A program made the position numbers and the translations under genes. From an uncultured Atopobium sp. (GTDB taxonomy: Bacteria > Actinomycetota > Coriobacteriia > Coriobacteriales > Atopobiaceae), in assembly GCA_946997485.1 (NCBI GenBank), contig CAMPVF010000003.1:92588-156587 (forward strand): a stretch of 64,000 bases of DNA, given 5' to 3'. The notes below the pieces were generated by a model that searched no databases, had not been told where the DNA came from, and saw nothing but the letters and a program-made list of their open reading frames with translations. Numbering within the stretch: the first letter of the stretch is position 1; the number at the start of each line of letters is the position of its first letter. This document shows, in pieces, positions 8,645 through 17,509 of this stretch.

Positions 8645-9481
8645 TTATCGCGTGCGTGCGGCTTGCCTTTTAAGCAGTGCACACCCCTCTTTTATATAGA
8701 TAGCTGCGGCAATAGCCGAGCAAATACAACCTACGTAGATAAAAAATATACCAGCGGCACACGTCTGCGCATTAAAGCCGGGAAAAGCCGCAATCGAGGT
8801 AAGGTTAAGACCATTTACCTGGGGATATCCAATAAGCATATCGCAAAATCCCGTCATCAAACACGCTGTTGCCACTTTACCAATAAGAATAACGTCGAGC
8901 ACGGGCAAATCGTGTTTACGCAGCACAAAGGAACCGTACGCCATAAGCATATCGCGGCCAATAACATACACTGCAATCCATACTGGCACCTCTTCGGTTA
9001 CCACAAGACCAATAACGCCTGCTACAAGCAGTACTCTGTCCATAATGGGATCCATAATTTTGCCAAGCCAGCTTACCGTTTGGGTGCGTCGCGCCACTTG
9101 ACCGTCGAGAAAGTCGGTAACAGCTGCCACAATGTAGCAAATAAGCGCAGGTATACGGTAAATTTTGAGCGAGAAAAGCGCAAGAAATACAAGCGTTAAA
9201 AGAAGGCGGGCAAAGGTAATGCAATTTGCAAGTGTAAGAATCTCAAAGGAAGGATTATCAGACGAACCCACCGGAGCCTGGGGATTGTGAGGTTTGAGCA
9301 TGTCGGAAGAGGTTTGCGCGGGCTGTGTGCCTGCGGTTTGCTCGGTACATTCAGTATGTTCGGTACGCACGAGATATGAAGCAATGCGCTTTTGCGAATG
9401 ATTAAGACGCGCACGGGCGTCTGTCTTAGCAGAAGTGCTCGCGCTATGGGGTTGTTGCGATGTAGTGCGTGTGCATGCCAT
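8645..9481 (-). CDS. pgsA: CDP-diacylglycerol-glycerol-3-phosphate 3-phosphatidyltransferase
   Basis: 278-residue integral membrane enzyme making phosphatidylglycerol phosphate. The CDP-alcohol phosphotransferase motif D-G-x2-A-R-x8-G-x3-D-x3-D is complete: D126, G127, A130, R131, G140, D144, D148. Several transmembrane helices follow. The first 75 residues are a hydrophilic, Thr/Gln/Ser-rich extension not found in typical PgsA (about 180-200 residues). The assigned ATG has AAAGG twelve bases upstream, so a later start cannot be excluded. PgsA is the best fit within the family because of the single copy and the housekeeping context. Confidence 0.85.
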   Translation of the reverse strand: MACTRTTSQQPHSASTSAKTDARARLNHSQKRIASYLVRTEHTECTEQTAGTQPAQTSSDMLKPHNPQAPVGSSDNPSFEILTLANCITFARLLLTLVFLALFSLKIYRIPALICYIVAAVTDFLDGQVARRTQTVSWLGKIMDPIMDRVLLVAGVIGLVVTEEVPVWIAVYVIGRDMLMAYGSFVLRKHDLPVLDVILIGKVATACLMTGFCDMLIGYPQVNGLNLTSIAAFPGFNAQTCAAGIFFIYVGCICSAIAAAIYIKEGCALLKRQAARTR

Positions 9482-9541
9482 GATAAACCATCAACCTTTC
9501 AATATCATATGTGCTAGTATAGCGTAAATTTATCGGCATAC

Positions 9542-9571
9542 AAAAAAGCGCCGCATACAAGATACGACGCT
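9542..9571 (-). terminator. Terminator after the PDRP-like gene
   Basis: Minus-strand 7-bp stem with one mismatch (AGCGTCG/CGGCGCT), an 11-base loop, then TTTTTT. Confidence 0.65.
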
Positions 9572-9672
9572 GTAATACATAAGTTACGTATACACACACG
9601 TGCAGCCGTACGTAGGTGTGCGCACACATGTGCAAACACATACTGCACCTTGCTTTATGTGCAGCTCGCAGC

Positions 9673-10074
9673 CTATTTCACTTCTTCAATTTCAACATGA
9701 GCGCGGCGACCGGCAACACAAACGGGCTCAAGCTGAGTAAGATTTCCCAATACATTAATAGCAGGTCCCAACAAATCTATCGAGGGGATTTCGCGCTTAT
9801 CGAGCTCAAGGCGAATTTCGCGACGCAGATGCTCATTTGCAATGGTGTGAAATACGGCCATATGCTCGGTATCCTTAATGTGCTGATTCAAAAAGTCGAG
9901 CACCATGGCAACGCTTGTAACCTCACGCAAACGCTTAATAATAACGGCGCCTTCCTCAAACTGGTCGGCTGCCGCCTCAACAACATGAGTTGCAGTAATG
10001 CCGCGAGAATCAGAAAGTACAAATACAACGGGAGTTTCGTTTTGAGTATCCTGTTGAAACGTAACGCTTGACAT
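9673..10074 (-). CDS. Truncated PDRP/PpsR-type (DUF299) regulator lacking its P-loop half
   Basis: 133 residues from 10074 (AAAGGAT upstream). The sequence VVFVLSDSRGITATHVVEAAADQF, the later IDLLGPAINVLGNLTQLEP and the alpha/beta pattern between match the N-terminal half of bacterial PEP-synthase/pyruvate-phosphate-dikinase regulatory proteins, which normally have about 270 residues. The C-terminal half with the GVSRTSKTP-type P-loop is absent: the frame ends shortly after LTQLEP with a short unrelated basic/acidic tail, and no remnant is found in the next 190 bases. In Firmicutes this gene also follows glyQ-glyS. Without the P-loop, kinase activity is unlikely. It is either a decayed gene or a repurposed N-domain. 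Confidence 0.75.
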   Translation of the reverse strand: MSSVTFQQDTQNETPVVFVLSDSRGITATHVVEAAADQFEEGAVIIKRLREVTSVAMVLDFLNQHIKDTEHMAVFHTIANEHLRREIRLELDKREIPSIDLLGPAINVLGNLTQLEPVCVAGRRAHVEIEEVK

Positions 10075-10151
10075 ACATATCCTTTCGATTTTGCCCACGT
10101 TGCCATTGTGCGACCATGCGCGCGCCTGCTGCACACGCGGCAGCGAAAGTT

Positions 10152-12257
10152 CTAATGGTGAGTGAGCACCGATATATCCGCAACGTTGGTAAATACGCTG
10201 CAGAAGAGATTCAGCAATCTCAAACGATTATTCCTAATCTTAGTATCGTCGTCCATAACACGTATGTCGTCAAAAAATTCGTCAATCGGTAGGCGTAAGG
10301 CGGCAAGCGCAGAGGCAGCCACAACATAATCACGATTACTCAACGCTTTCTCCACATTATCCTGACCTTCAAGGCATGCGTGGTAGAGCTTTTGTTCGGT
10401 TGGTGCCAGCATCTCTACATCAACCGCAGTGCCAAGCTCAGCCTCGCGAATGTGATCGGCACGTCCGTATGCAATAGCCAAATCCTCAAATACATCGGCT
10501 TGCTGTTGTTGTACCTGCTCCAAGGCGTGTGCGCGTGCGAAAAATTCCTGCGGGTCGATAATTGAAATAGCACTAATTGCCATAACCACCTCGGGCGATA
10601 CGTGCTCATCTTTTGCAAGAGAACCAAGACGGCCAAGGAAGAACTGCGAAATTTCGTGAATAGTGGCATCTGCATCGCAGCGTATCCCCTGCTTGTCATA
10701 TAGTGCAAGCGAAGCTGTGATAAGCGTAAGCAGCGAGATGGCTGGCAACTCTTTGAGAATTGCAATGCACCCAAGCGCGCTTCTACGCAGTGCAAACGGG
10801 TCGGAAGAGCCTGTTGGAGGTTGGTTTATGGCAAACATACCGCAAATTGTGTCGAGCTTATCGGCAAGACTTACCACTTTACCGCAGGTAGACTGTGCAA
10901 CGCTATCGCCTGAGAACCGCGGGTGATAGTGCTCTTTAATGGCAGCTACAACATCGGGGTCTTCCCCGCAGGCTTCGGCAAAGTATGCACCCATAACACC
11001 CTGCTGCGACGTAAACTCAACAACCGTTTGGGTTACAAGGTCGGCTTTAGCAAGGTATGCTGCGCGTGCACAATGCTCTGTAAGCGCATCATCAAAGTTG
11101 CAGGCCTGGGCAATCGTTTGTGCTAAATCGCGCATACGAACAGCCTTTTGAAAGACGCTTCCCAGTTTTTCCTGGAAGGTAACACGTTTCAAAAGTGGCA
11201 CATAACTCTCAAGTGGAGCTTTAAGGTCTTCGGTGTAGAAGAACTGCGCATCGGAAAGACGCGCACGTACAACGCGCTCATTACCATCAATAACGTGAGT
11301 ATCCATCTCAGGTTTAGCGTTAGACACGATAACAAAGAAGCAGGTTAGCGCCCCATCTGCATCGTAAATGGGGAAATAGCGCTGGTTTGTGAGCATCGAC
11401 TCACAAATAATTTCGTGCGGAATTGCCAAAAATTGATGGTCAAATTCACCAATTACCACATGCGGCCATTCAGTAAGGTTAACCACCTCATCAAAGGTAC
11501 CGCGCGGCATATCAACATGCATACCAGGATGTGCTTTTTCATACGCAGCAACATCATCTAAAATGCGTTGGCGGCGGGCATCTTCGAGCATTACATGTGC
11601 ATCCTGAAGAACATCAAGATACGCGCTGGCAGAAGGCACAACGTGTTTGCCGGGTGCCAAAACGCGGTGTCCGAGCGTGTAGTTTGAGCTTGTTACATCG
11701 GCAAATGTGCACGGTATAACGTCGTCGTTCAGAAGCGCACATATCCAGCGCACCGGACGCACAAACGATTCGCAAGTTGCACCCCAGCGCTGCGAGCGGT
11801 AATTTGGCCATTCAAGCTTTGTTATGCAATTAGTGATAATATCGCCGAGCAAATCACGTGCGCTCAGCGAAGGCGTAAAGATATCGCACCATATGTATTC
11901 TTTACCATCTCTATCCTGTTTTTTGCTGAGCTGCTCTGGCGTAGCTCCTGCTTTACGTGCAAAGCCAAGACCCGCTTTTGTAAGGTCACCTTGAGCATCA
12001 TATGCAATCGAAACCGCAGGCCCGCGTTTGGTGGTGTGCTTCTCTTGGGTAGCAGCAGCAAGACCATGCACTAATACAACAAGGCGGCGCGGTGAGTTAT
12101 GCGCTTCAAGCGAAGAATAAGCCAAGCCGCACGCCTTAAGCTCACGCTCCATTATTTGCGCAAGCTGTTTTGTTGCACAAATAAGCGGAGCTGAAGGCAT
12201 TTCTTCGGCACCAATTTCAAGTACAAATTCACACCGTGTATCACTTTGTGTGCTCAT
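10152..12257 (-). CDS. glyS: Glycyl-tRNA synthetase beta subunit
   Basis: 701 residues, the usual length for GlyS. The N-terminus (CEFVLEIGAEEMPSA) is the classic GlyS start. An HD-type central region (LVTQTVVEFTSQQGVMGAYFAE; SLADKLDTICGMF; GSSDPFALRR) and the C-terminal anticodon-binding part are present. It forms an alpha2beta2 enzyme with GlyQ to charge tRNA-Gly. AAGGAG lies six bases before the ATG. It follows glyQ with a 158-base spacer that carries repeats, an unusually long gap for this pair. Confidence 0.97.
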   Translation of the reverse strand: MSTQSDTRCEFVLEIGAEEMPSAPLICATKQLAQIMERELKACGLAYSSLEAHNSPRRLVVLVHGLAAATQEKHTTKRGPAVSIAYDAQGDLTKAGLGFARKAGATPEQLSKKQDRDGKEYIWCDIFTPSLSARDLLGDIITNCITKLEWPNYRSQRWGATCESFVRPVRWICALLNDDVIPCTFADVTSSNYTLGHRVLAPGKHVVPSASAYLDVLQDAHVMLEDARRQRILDDVAAYEKAHPGMHVDMPRGTFDEVVNLTEWPHVVIGEFDHQFLAIPHEIICESMLTNQRYFPIYDADGALTCFFVIVSNAKPEMDTHVIDGNERVVRARLSDAQFFYTEDLKAPLESYVPLLKRVTFQEKLGSVFQKAVRMRDLAQTIAQACNFDDALTEHCARAAYLAKADLVTQTVVEFTSQQGVMGAYFAEACGEDPDVVAAIKEHYHPRFSGDSVAQSTCGKVVSLADKLDTICGMFAINQPPTGSSDPFALRRSALGCIAILKELPAISLLTLITASLALYDKQGIRCDADATIHEISQFFLGRLGSLAKDEHVSPEVVMAISAISIIDPQEFFARAHALEQVQQQQADVFEDLAIAYGRADHIREAELGTAVDVEMLAPTEQKLYHACLEGQDNVEKALSNRDYVVAASALAALRLPIDEFFDDIRVMDDDTKIRNNRLRLLNLFCSVFTNVADISVLTHH

Positions 12258-12297
12258 ATCTATCTCCTTGAATACGCAGGTTTGATATACCAGCGAG

Positions 12298-12362
12298 CTT
12301 GAGGGTTATCGTAAAGGGTTCCTTGAGGGTAGTTACCTACTTGAGGGTTACCGTGAGGGTTA
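12298..12362. repeat. Degenerate TGAGGGTTA repeats between glyQ and glyS
   Basis: The words TTGAGGGTTA, TTGAGGGTAG, TTGAGGGTTA and GTGAGGGTTA occur within 65 bases. No hairpin or T-run is associated with them. Confidence 0.6.
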
Positions 12363-12415
12363 GGTCAAAGCGTCCGTAACGCGTCTTCAGCGCGCCACTA
12401 ACACATGCTTAAGGC

Positions 12416-13342
12416 CTAAGCCGTATGTTCAGCGTTATCGTTAGCTTGAGCCTCACGCTCGCGCTGTGTTGGCGTTGCCACATAAGCCTCGCAGCACAAT
12501 TTTGCCAGCGTACGCACACGCAAAATGTAGTTTGCACGTTCGGTTGCCGAAATTGCACCACGCGAATCGAGCAAGTTAAATGCATGCGAGCACTTCATAA
12601 CACAATCGTAGGCAACAAGCGGCACATGATGCTCAAGACAGGCATGACATTCGCGCTCGTAGTCGTCAAATTTTTGGCGCATCATATCAATATTGGCAAG
12701 CTCAAAGTTATAGGTAGAAAATTCAAACTCATTTTCGTGATACACATCGCCGTAGGTAACAGGCTCGCCCGATGGCAAGTAGCTCCACACAAGGTCGAAC
12801 ACAGAATCCTTACCTTGTGCATACATGGCAATACGCTCAAGACCATAGGTAATTTCCACAGGTACAGGATTAACCTCAAGGCCACCTACCTGCTGAAAGT
12901 AGGTAAACTGCGTAACTTCCATACCGTTGAGCCACACTTCCCAACCAAGACCCCACGCACCGAGCGTTGGGCTTTCCCAGTCGTCTTCAACAAAACGTAC
13001 GTCGTGCTCTTCAGGATTAAGACCGATAGCTGTAAGCGAATTGAGATAAAGCTCCTGCGCATTGTGCGGCGAGGGCTTAATAAGCACCTGAAACTGATAA
13101 TAATGCTGCAAGCGGTTGGGGTTTGTACCATAGCGTCCATCAGCAGGACGGCGACAAGGCTGCGCGTAACACGCGCTCCAGGGCTTAGAGCCAAGCGAGC
13201 GCAACAACGTTGCCGGGTGAAATGTACCCGCACCCACCTCTGAGTCGTAGGGCTGCATAATGGTGCATCCTTGCTTTGCCCAATAGCTTTGCAGCGTAAG
13301 AATCATGTCCTGAAACGTAAGCGGCGTATGTTCTGTGTTCAT
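12416..13342 (-). CDS. glyQ: Glycyl-tRNA synthetase alpha subunit
   Basis: 308 residues from 13342, with AGGAG eight bases upstream. Conserved class II core: YWAKQGCTIMQPYDSEVGAGTFHPATLLR near the N-terminus, AYAQPCRRPADGRYGTNPNR (ATP/glycine-site region) and EVWLNGMEVTQFTYFQQVGG. The alpha subunit carries the aminoacylation site. A hydrophilic tail of about 20 residues ends the protein. It is the promoter-proximal gene of glyQ-glyS-PDRP. Confidence 0.97.
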   Translation of the reverse strand: MNTEHTPLTFQDMILTLQSYWAKQGCTIMQPYDSEVGAGTFHPATLLRSLGSKPWSACYAQPCRRPADGRYGTNPNRLQHYYQFQVLIKPSPHNAQELYLNSLTAIGLNPEEHDVRFVEDDWESPTLGAWGLGWEVWLNGMEVTQFTYFQQVGGLEVNPVPVEITYGLERIAMYAQGKDSVFDLVWSYLPSGEPVTYGDVYHENEFEFSTYNFELANIDMMRQKFDDYERECHACLEHHVPLVAYDCVMKCSHAFNLLDSRGAISATERANYILRVRTLAKLCCEAYVATPTQREREAQANDNAEHTA

Positions 13343-13410
13343 GAAGAAAGCTCCTATCATGTTGGAATAATGCCTGGTAAATTGTGCCTAATAAAACCAC
13401 CAAACAAACG

Positions 13411-13454
13411 AAAAGCACCGCGCAAGTAGGACAGTGTTAGCCTGATGGTGGTGC
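13411..13454 (-). terminator. Possible terminator after lepB
   Basis: Minus strand: GCACC ... GGTGC with a 30-base loop followed by TTTT. The stem is short, so support is weak. Confidence 0.3.
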
Positions 13455-13457
13455 GAA

Positions 13458-14057
13458 TTAGAGAGTCTTCCACGATGCAGGCGGCCAAATGGTCCACACT
13501 GCATGCGAGCTCACTTGGCTAATGGGCACAGCGCCAAAATAACGCGAGTCAAGCGAATTGGTGCGGTTATCGCCCATTACCCACAACTGTCCTTTGGGAA
13601 CAACAAAAGGATAGCTAATTTTACCATTGGGCCCTATGCCCTGGTTTTCAATAGGCTCGGAAGGTTTGCCGGATGTATAGGGCTCTTGGAGTTCTTTGCC
13701 ATCAACAACAACCTTGCCGTCTCGCAAGTCTACCGTTTGACCTTCGGTTGCGATAACGCGTTTAAGCAGCGTATGGCCGGTACCGCTGGGGTCGTTAAAA
13801 GTAATAACATCACCTTTTTGAGGTGTGCGAAAGTGGTAAGAAATCTTTTCACCCAAAAGACGGTCTTGCTCGTGCACCGTTTGCAACATGGAGCCCGACG
13901 GCACAAGATATACCTCGCCCACAAACGTACGAATAAGAACAACAGCAATAACGGTGCAAATGATGGTAATAATCCAGTCTTTAACACCAAGACGGCTCTC
14001 GCGGTCGAGCTCATCGAGGGTTTGCACATGATTGCTATGTGAGCCAAACAATTTCAT
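13458..14057 (-). CDS. lepB: Signal peptidase I
   Basis: 199 residues. One N-terminal transmembrane segment (about residues 28-46) anchors the protein. Box B is VPSGSM, with Ser56 as nucleophile. Box D holds the general base Lys99 (HTLLKRVIATEGQ), and box E is VMGDNRTNSLDSR. The enzyme removes signal peptides from exported proteins on the outer face of the membrane. It follows trmD by 19 bases, so it is probably the last gene of the rpsP-khpA-rimM-trmD-lepB unit. Confidence 0.96.
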   Translation of the reverse strand: MKLFGSHSNHVQTLDELDRESRLGVKDWIITIICTVIAVVLIRTFVGEVYLVPSGSMLQTVHEQDRLLGEKISYHFRTPQKGDVITFNDPSGTGHTLLKRVIATEGQTVDLRDGKVVVDGKELQEPYTSGKPSEPIENQGIGPNGKISYPFVVPKGQLWVMGDNRTNSLDSRYFGAVPISQVSSHAVWTIWPPASWKTL

Positions 14058-14076
14058 AAAAACCCGCTTTTACTCG

Positions 14077-14823
14077 TTAGGACAAATCTTCGTTAGAAAT
14101 GATAGTCTGTGCAAAATCATACTCTTGTTTTGTGATGCGTGCGCTGGCAAGTAAATCGGGACGCCAGCGCGCCGTTCGCTCAAGGGCATTGTGCCTGCGC
14201 CACCGTGCAATCTCTTGATGGTTGCCGCTCAGCAAAACCGCTGGTACCTGCATATCTCGATACGTTTGCGGGCGCGTATACTGGGCATACTCCAAAAGCC
14301 CCGTATCCGAAAATGATTCATCTTGTGAACTCATCTCGTCGCCCAATGCACCAGGTAATAGACGCACAATACTATCCATGACAACCATGCAGGGTAGCTC
14401 CGCTCCCGTTAAAATAAAATCGCCAAGTGAAAGTACGTCGTCTGCCTGCGAATACACACGCTCATCTACGCCTTCGTAGTGCGCGCATGCAAACACAATG
14501 CGTTCTTTTGTTGAAAGGTCCTCGGCAATACGCTGAGTAAATTTTTTTCCACAGGGAGAAAACATCACAATATGGCAGCGGCGCTCATCAATGGCACGCA
14601 TGGCATCAAACGCTTCAAAAAACGGCGCGGGCTTCATAAGCATGCCCTGGCCGCCGCCAAACGGCGCATCATCAACACTGTGGTGCGCATCATATGTCCA
14701 GGTACGCAAGTTGTGACAATGCAGCTCAAAGAGGTGTTTTGCAGCAGCACGACCGGGAATTGACGCGCTCATGTAGGAGTTAAACAGCTCAGGAAAAATG
14801 GAAAGCACATCAAAGCGTATCAT
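14077..14823 (-). CDS. trmD: tRNA (guanine-N1-)-methyltransferase
   Basis: 248 residues from 14823 (MIRFDVLSIFPELF), with AAAGGAC upstream. The SPOUT knot motifs are visible: DDAPFGGGQGMLMKP, CAHYEGVDERV and LGDFILTGAELP. It methylates G37 of tRNAs with SAM and prevents +1 frameshifts. The start codon lies inside rimM: the genes overlap by 14 bases, indicating translational coupling. Confidence 0.96.
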   Translation of the reverse strand: MIRFDVLSIFPELFNSYMSASIPGRAAAKHLFELHCHNLRTWTYDAHHSVDDAPFGGGQGMLMKPAPFFEAFDAMRAIDERRCHIVMFSPCGKKFTQRIAEDLSTKERIVFACAHYEGVDERVYSQADDVLSLGDFILTGAELPCMVVMDSIVRLLPGALGDEMSSQDESFSDTGLLEYAQYTRPQTYRDMQVPAVLLSGNHQEIARWRRHNALERTARWRPDLLASARITKQEYDFAQTIISNEDLS

Positions 14824-15454
14824 GGCTGTCCTTTTGTGCGCCGCGTGAGCGTTGGGGCACATCAGTACCCGTGCTTAACGTAAGTAAGCTTTTGGGGATG
14901 TGAACATAAAGAACATCGCCCATGCGCGAATCCATATCAACAAACGTATCGTGCACAGGAATAAGCACGTCACCATAGCTACCGCGCACAACCCAGGTGT
15001 CTTGAGCGCCGCTGGATAGAATTTCGGCAAGCGTGCCTAAGCTACCAAATGTGCGGTCGACAACTTCTTTATGCAAAAGCTGCGCTGGAATAGCTGCCAG
15101 CACGCAAGGATTAATGTGCGACGTCTCAATAAAAAGAAAACGACCTTGAAGTTTAGTTGCATCAGAAATGCTGGTAATGTCCTCAAACGCAACGATTGCC
15201 GATTCGGGCGCAGATGTTGCAGCATGTGCGTCACAAGACGCTGCGGGGCTTGAGGGCACAGCAAAAGAAGAGCGACGCGTAACATGCGCCACATGCAAGG
15301 TACGCGGAAGCGAAATTTCGGGCGGCGCTACAAACAGTACATCGCCTGTTTGTATAAGAAAAGGAAAGCCCTGGTAAGACTCAACCACGACTTCCCCTTT
15401 ATTTGCATGAATGCCTTGCACGCGGGCTATTGCTTTATACGTTGGGCGTTTCAA
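14810..15454 (-). CDS. rimM: Ribosome maturation factor RimM
   Basis: 214 residues, longer than the usual 165-185. The N-terminal RimM domain starts AIARVQGIHANKGEVVV. The C-terminal PRC-barrel-like domain has DTWVVRGSYGDVLIPVHDTFV followed by DVLYVHIPKSLL. The extra length is an Ala/Ser/Thr-rich insertion near residues 60-90 (AVPSSPAASCDAHAATSAPE). RimM assists 30S head assembly with S19 and 16S rRNA. The position between the KH gene and trmD is the standard order. Confidence 0.9.
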   Translation of the reverse strand: MKRPTYKAIARVQGIHANKGEVVVESYQGFPFLIQTGDVLFVAPPEISLPRTLHVAHVTRRSSFAVPSSPAASCDAHAATSAPESAIVAFEDITSISDATKLQGRFLFIETSHINPCVLAAIPAQLLHKEVVDRTFGSLGTLAEILSSGAQDTWVVRGSYGDVLIPVHDTFVDMDSRMGDVLYVHIPKSLLTLSTGTDVPQRSRGAQKDSHDTL

Positions 15455-15456
15455 TG

Positions 15457-15957
15457 CTACCCCAATACCTCAACCTCTACGGCTGTGTTAACACGAGAAC
15501 CAAGCGCGCGGGCAAGTGTACGAATAGCCTTAATGGTGCGCCCTTTGCGTCCAATAATGCGACCAGCGTCGTCGGCAGCACACGAAATTTCGATAAGTGC
15601 TCCGCCGTGCGAATCGGTGACATCAAGTGCAACAGCATCTTTATCGGTAACAAGACCACAAACGATGTACTCAACCAAATCGGCAACACGGTCGCTTGCA
15701 AGCTCGCCATCCTGAAGCTGAAGCGTTGTATGACCAGAACCCACGCCAGCAGGCTGCGCCATATCAGTTCCATTGGCACCAGTGATGCCATCAGCGCTGC
15801 CAGCATTGTTCATCTCAGCAGCCACAACAGCTTCGGCGCTCGCGTTTTGCACGTCTTGTGCGCCCAGCTCATCTTCTACAGAATAGCCAGGCTGCGAGGC
15901 GTATGTATTTGATTGAGCATCCATAGGATCCTCAGCAGAAAACGTTGTATCCAACAC
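15457..15957 (-). CDS. khpA: KH-domain RNA-binding protein, KhpA-like with N-terminal extension
   Basis: 166 residues if the GTG at 15957 is used (GGAG seven bases upstream, three bases after the rpsP stop). An ATG at 15924 with GAGGAT upstream would give 155. The last 75 residues are a KhpA-type KH domain (LVEYIVCGLV, then DDAGRIIGRKGRTIKAIRTL with the GxxG loop GRKG). The first 85 residues are an acidic Ala/Gly/Asn-rich extension without structure signs; ordinary KhpA proteins have only about 75-80 residues. KhpA binds RNA, often with KhpB, and affects cell length in Firmicutes. Confidence 0.88.
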   Translation of the reverse strand: MLDTTFSAEDPMDAQSNTYASQPGYSVEDELGAQDVQNASAEAVVAAEMNNAGSADGITGANGTDMAQPAGVGSGHTTLQLQDGELASDRVADLVEYIVCGLVTDKDAVALDVTDSHGGALIEISCAADDAGRIIGRKGRTIKAIRTLARALGSRVNTAVEVEVLG

Positions 15958-15960
15958 TGG

Positions 15961-16317
15961 CTACTCCGCCGACTCTTCAGCAGCGGCTTCTGCGGCCTCA
16001 GCAGCTTCTTGCGCAGCTTTACGTGCTTTTTCTTCTGCCTTCTTGGAAAGTTTTACTTTCTTTTCGGGAGCAGCAGCACCACTACGAACAATGTCGATAA
16101 GGTGGCCTACAGCTGATGAAGGCTGTGCGCCCTTAGCGAGCCACTCGTCTACCTTTTCGAGGTTAATTTCGATGGTTTTAGGTGAAGTAAGAGGGTTGTA
16201 AGCACCGATTTGCTCGATATAACGTCCGTCGCGAGGCATACGACTATCTGCGATTACGATACGGTAATACGGACGTTTTTTTGCGCCATGACGGGCAAGA
16301 CGAATTTTTACAGCCAA
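15961..16317 (-). CDS. rpsP: 30S ribosomal protein S16
   Basis: 118 residues. The core VKIRLARHGAKKRPYYRIVIADSRMPRDG is the S16 signature. The C-terminus carries an Ala/Glu/Lys-rich tail of about 40 residues (KKAEEKARKAAQEAAEA), as in other actinobacteria. The start codon is TTG, preceded by AAAGGAG at eight bases; no ATG is available. It leads the rpsP-khpA-rimM-trmD-lepB unit. Confidence 0.97.
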   Translation of the reverse strand: MAVKIRLARHGAKKRPYYRIVIADSRMPRDGRYIEQIGAYNPLTSPKTIEINLEKVDEWLAKGAQPSSAVGHLIDIVRSGAAAPEKKVKLSKKAEEKARKAAQEAAEAAEAAAEESAE

Positions 16318-16641
16318 AGTAGAACTCCTTTAAAACGCGCGACGCGATGGATACGAAGAAAAGTGCGCCGCATTGCCACTCAAGCAATAGTTAACTATAC
16401 GACATATTGAGTATAATACCTCGTGATATTTTTGTGAACCTTTTTTGTTTTCCTTAGGAGATTGCATGTATTACGCACGCCTTTAAGGGCAATTTAAGAC
16501 TCATGAGTACACTTAGTATAGTTTACTTCGAATTTGACCGAATTCTGTTCAAAAACGCTGTAACAAAATTGTAAGAACATGCTATAAATTTACCTTACAT
16601 GGGCACCATAAGTATATCTACGTAAACAGAAAGAGGTTGTT
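16318..16641. other. Divergent intergenic region between rpsP and the response-regulator gene
   Basis: 324 AT-rich bases with no gene. It must hold the rpsP promoter (minus strand) and the promoter of the two-component gene (plus strand); the latter candidate is listed separately. Confidence 0.6.
16561..16588 (+). promoter_or_regulatory. Candidate operator plus -10 box of the two-component locus
   Basis: TAACA-AAAT-TGTAA (16561-16574) is an imperfect inverted repeat of the TnACA-N4-TGTnA type. A TATAAA box (16583-16588) begins eight bases later, 53 bases before the GTG start of the response regulator. It is almost identical to the site in front of bceA at 42544-42557. Confidence 0.5.
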
Positions 16642-17313
16642 GTGAACATCATTGTTATTGAGGACGAAAAAAACCTTGCCGATGCTATCGTTCGTATTTT
16701 AAGTGATGCTCATTATCATGCAGAAGCCGTGTACGATGGAACAACAGGCTATCGTGCACTTGCCAGCAATTTATATGATGCAGCTATTGTTGATAGAATG
16801 TTGCCTGGTAAAGACGGTGTTGATCTTATTCGCGAGCTTCGTCACAACAACAATTCGATGCCTATTCTTATGCTAACTGCGCGCACATCTACAACTGATA
16901 AAGTTGAGGGGCTCGATGCAGGTGCAGACGACTACATGACAAAACCGTTTGAAGCCGATGAACTTCTAGCGCGCTTGCGGGCGCTTACCCGCCGACAAGG
17001 CGATGTAATGCTCGACCAAGTATCATTCGCAGATTTTACGCTCGATCTTACAACACACGACCTAACCTGCAAAAATCACACCGTTCATCTGTCAGGTAAA
17101 GAGTTTGAAGTGCTAAAGATGCTCTTAAATTCGCCCTCACGCGTTGTATCCAAGCAAGACTTGCTTACATATGTATGGGGTGTTACCAGCGCAACGAACG
17201 AAAACTCGGTTGAAGCATATGTGTCGTTTTTACGCAAAAAACTTATGTACGTGCACTCGCGCGTACAAATTACCACTCTGCGCATGCTTGGCTATCGCCT
17301 CGAAGAGCTCTAA
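16642..17313 (+). CDS. OmpR-family response regulator
   Basis: 223 residues, GTG start with GAAAGAGG upstream. The receiver domain has the acidic pair (EDE, residues 7-9), the phospho-acceptor Asp51 in VDRMLPGKDG, a conserved Thr in MLTAR and Lys in MTKPF. The C-terminal winged helix (about residues 125-223) ends in VEAYVSFLRKKL...ITTLRMLGYRLE, typical of OmpR/PhoB. It is encoded 196 bases before a histidine kinase in the same orientation. The regulon is unknown, although its promoter carries a possible self-binding site. Confidence 0.93.
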   Translation: MNIIVIEDEKNLADAIVRILSDAHYHAEAVYDGTTGYRALASNLYDAAIVDRMLPGKDGVDLIRELRHNNNSMPILMLTARTSTTDKVEGLDAGADDYMTKPFEADELLARLRALTRRQGDVMLDQVSFADFTLDLTTHDLTCKNHTVHLSGKEFEVLKMLLNSPSRVVSKQDLLTYVWGVTSATNENSVEAYVSFLRKKLMYVHSRVQITTLRMLGYRLEEL

Positions 17314-17509
17314 CGCGCACAGCGCAAACAGAGCATCTACACGCACATAAAGGGTTATATAAGCTAGTACGTAAGCGCTTGAGCTATGCTACAAACTAGC
17401 GCAGCTAAGCGGTATACTAGTCATCACCACCAACAATAACCTGCTTTGCAACAAGCGTTGCACCTCCCCGATGCAACGAGCCCTGCAACGTACGTACAGA
17501 TAGACGACT

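Noticed and set aside
13343..13457. T-box leader before glyQ
   Set aside because: Only 115 bases lie between lepB and glyQ; no T-box bulge sequence or antiterminator pairing was seen.
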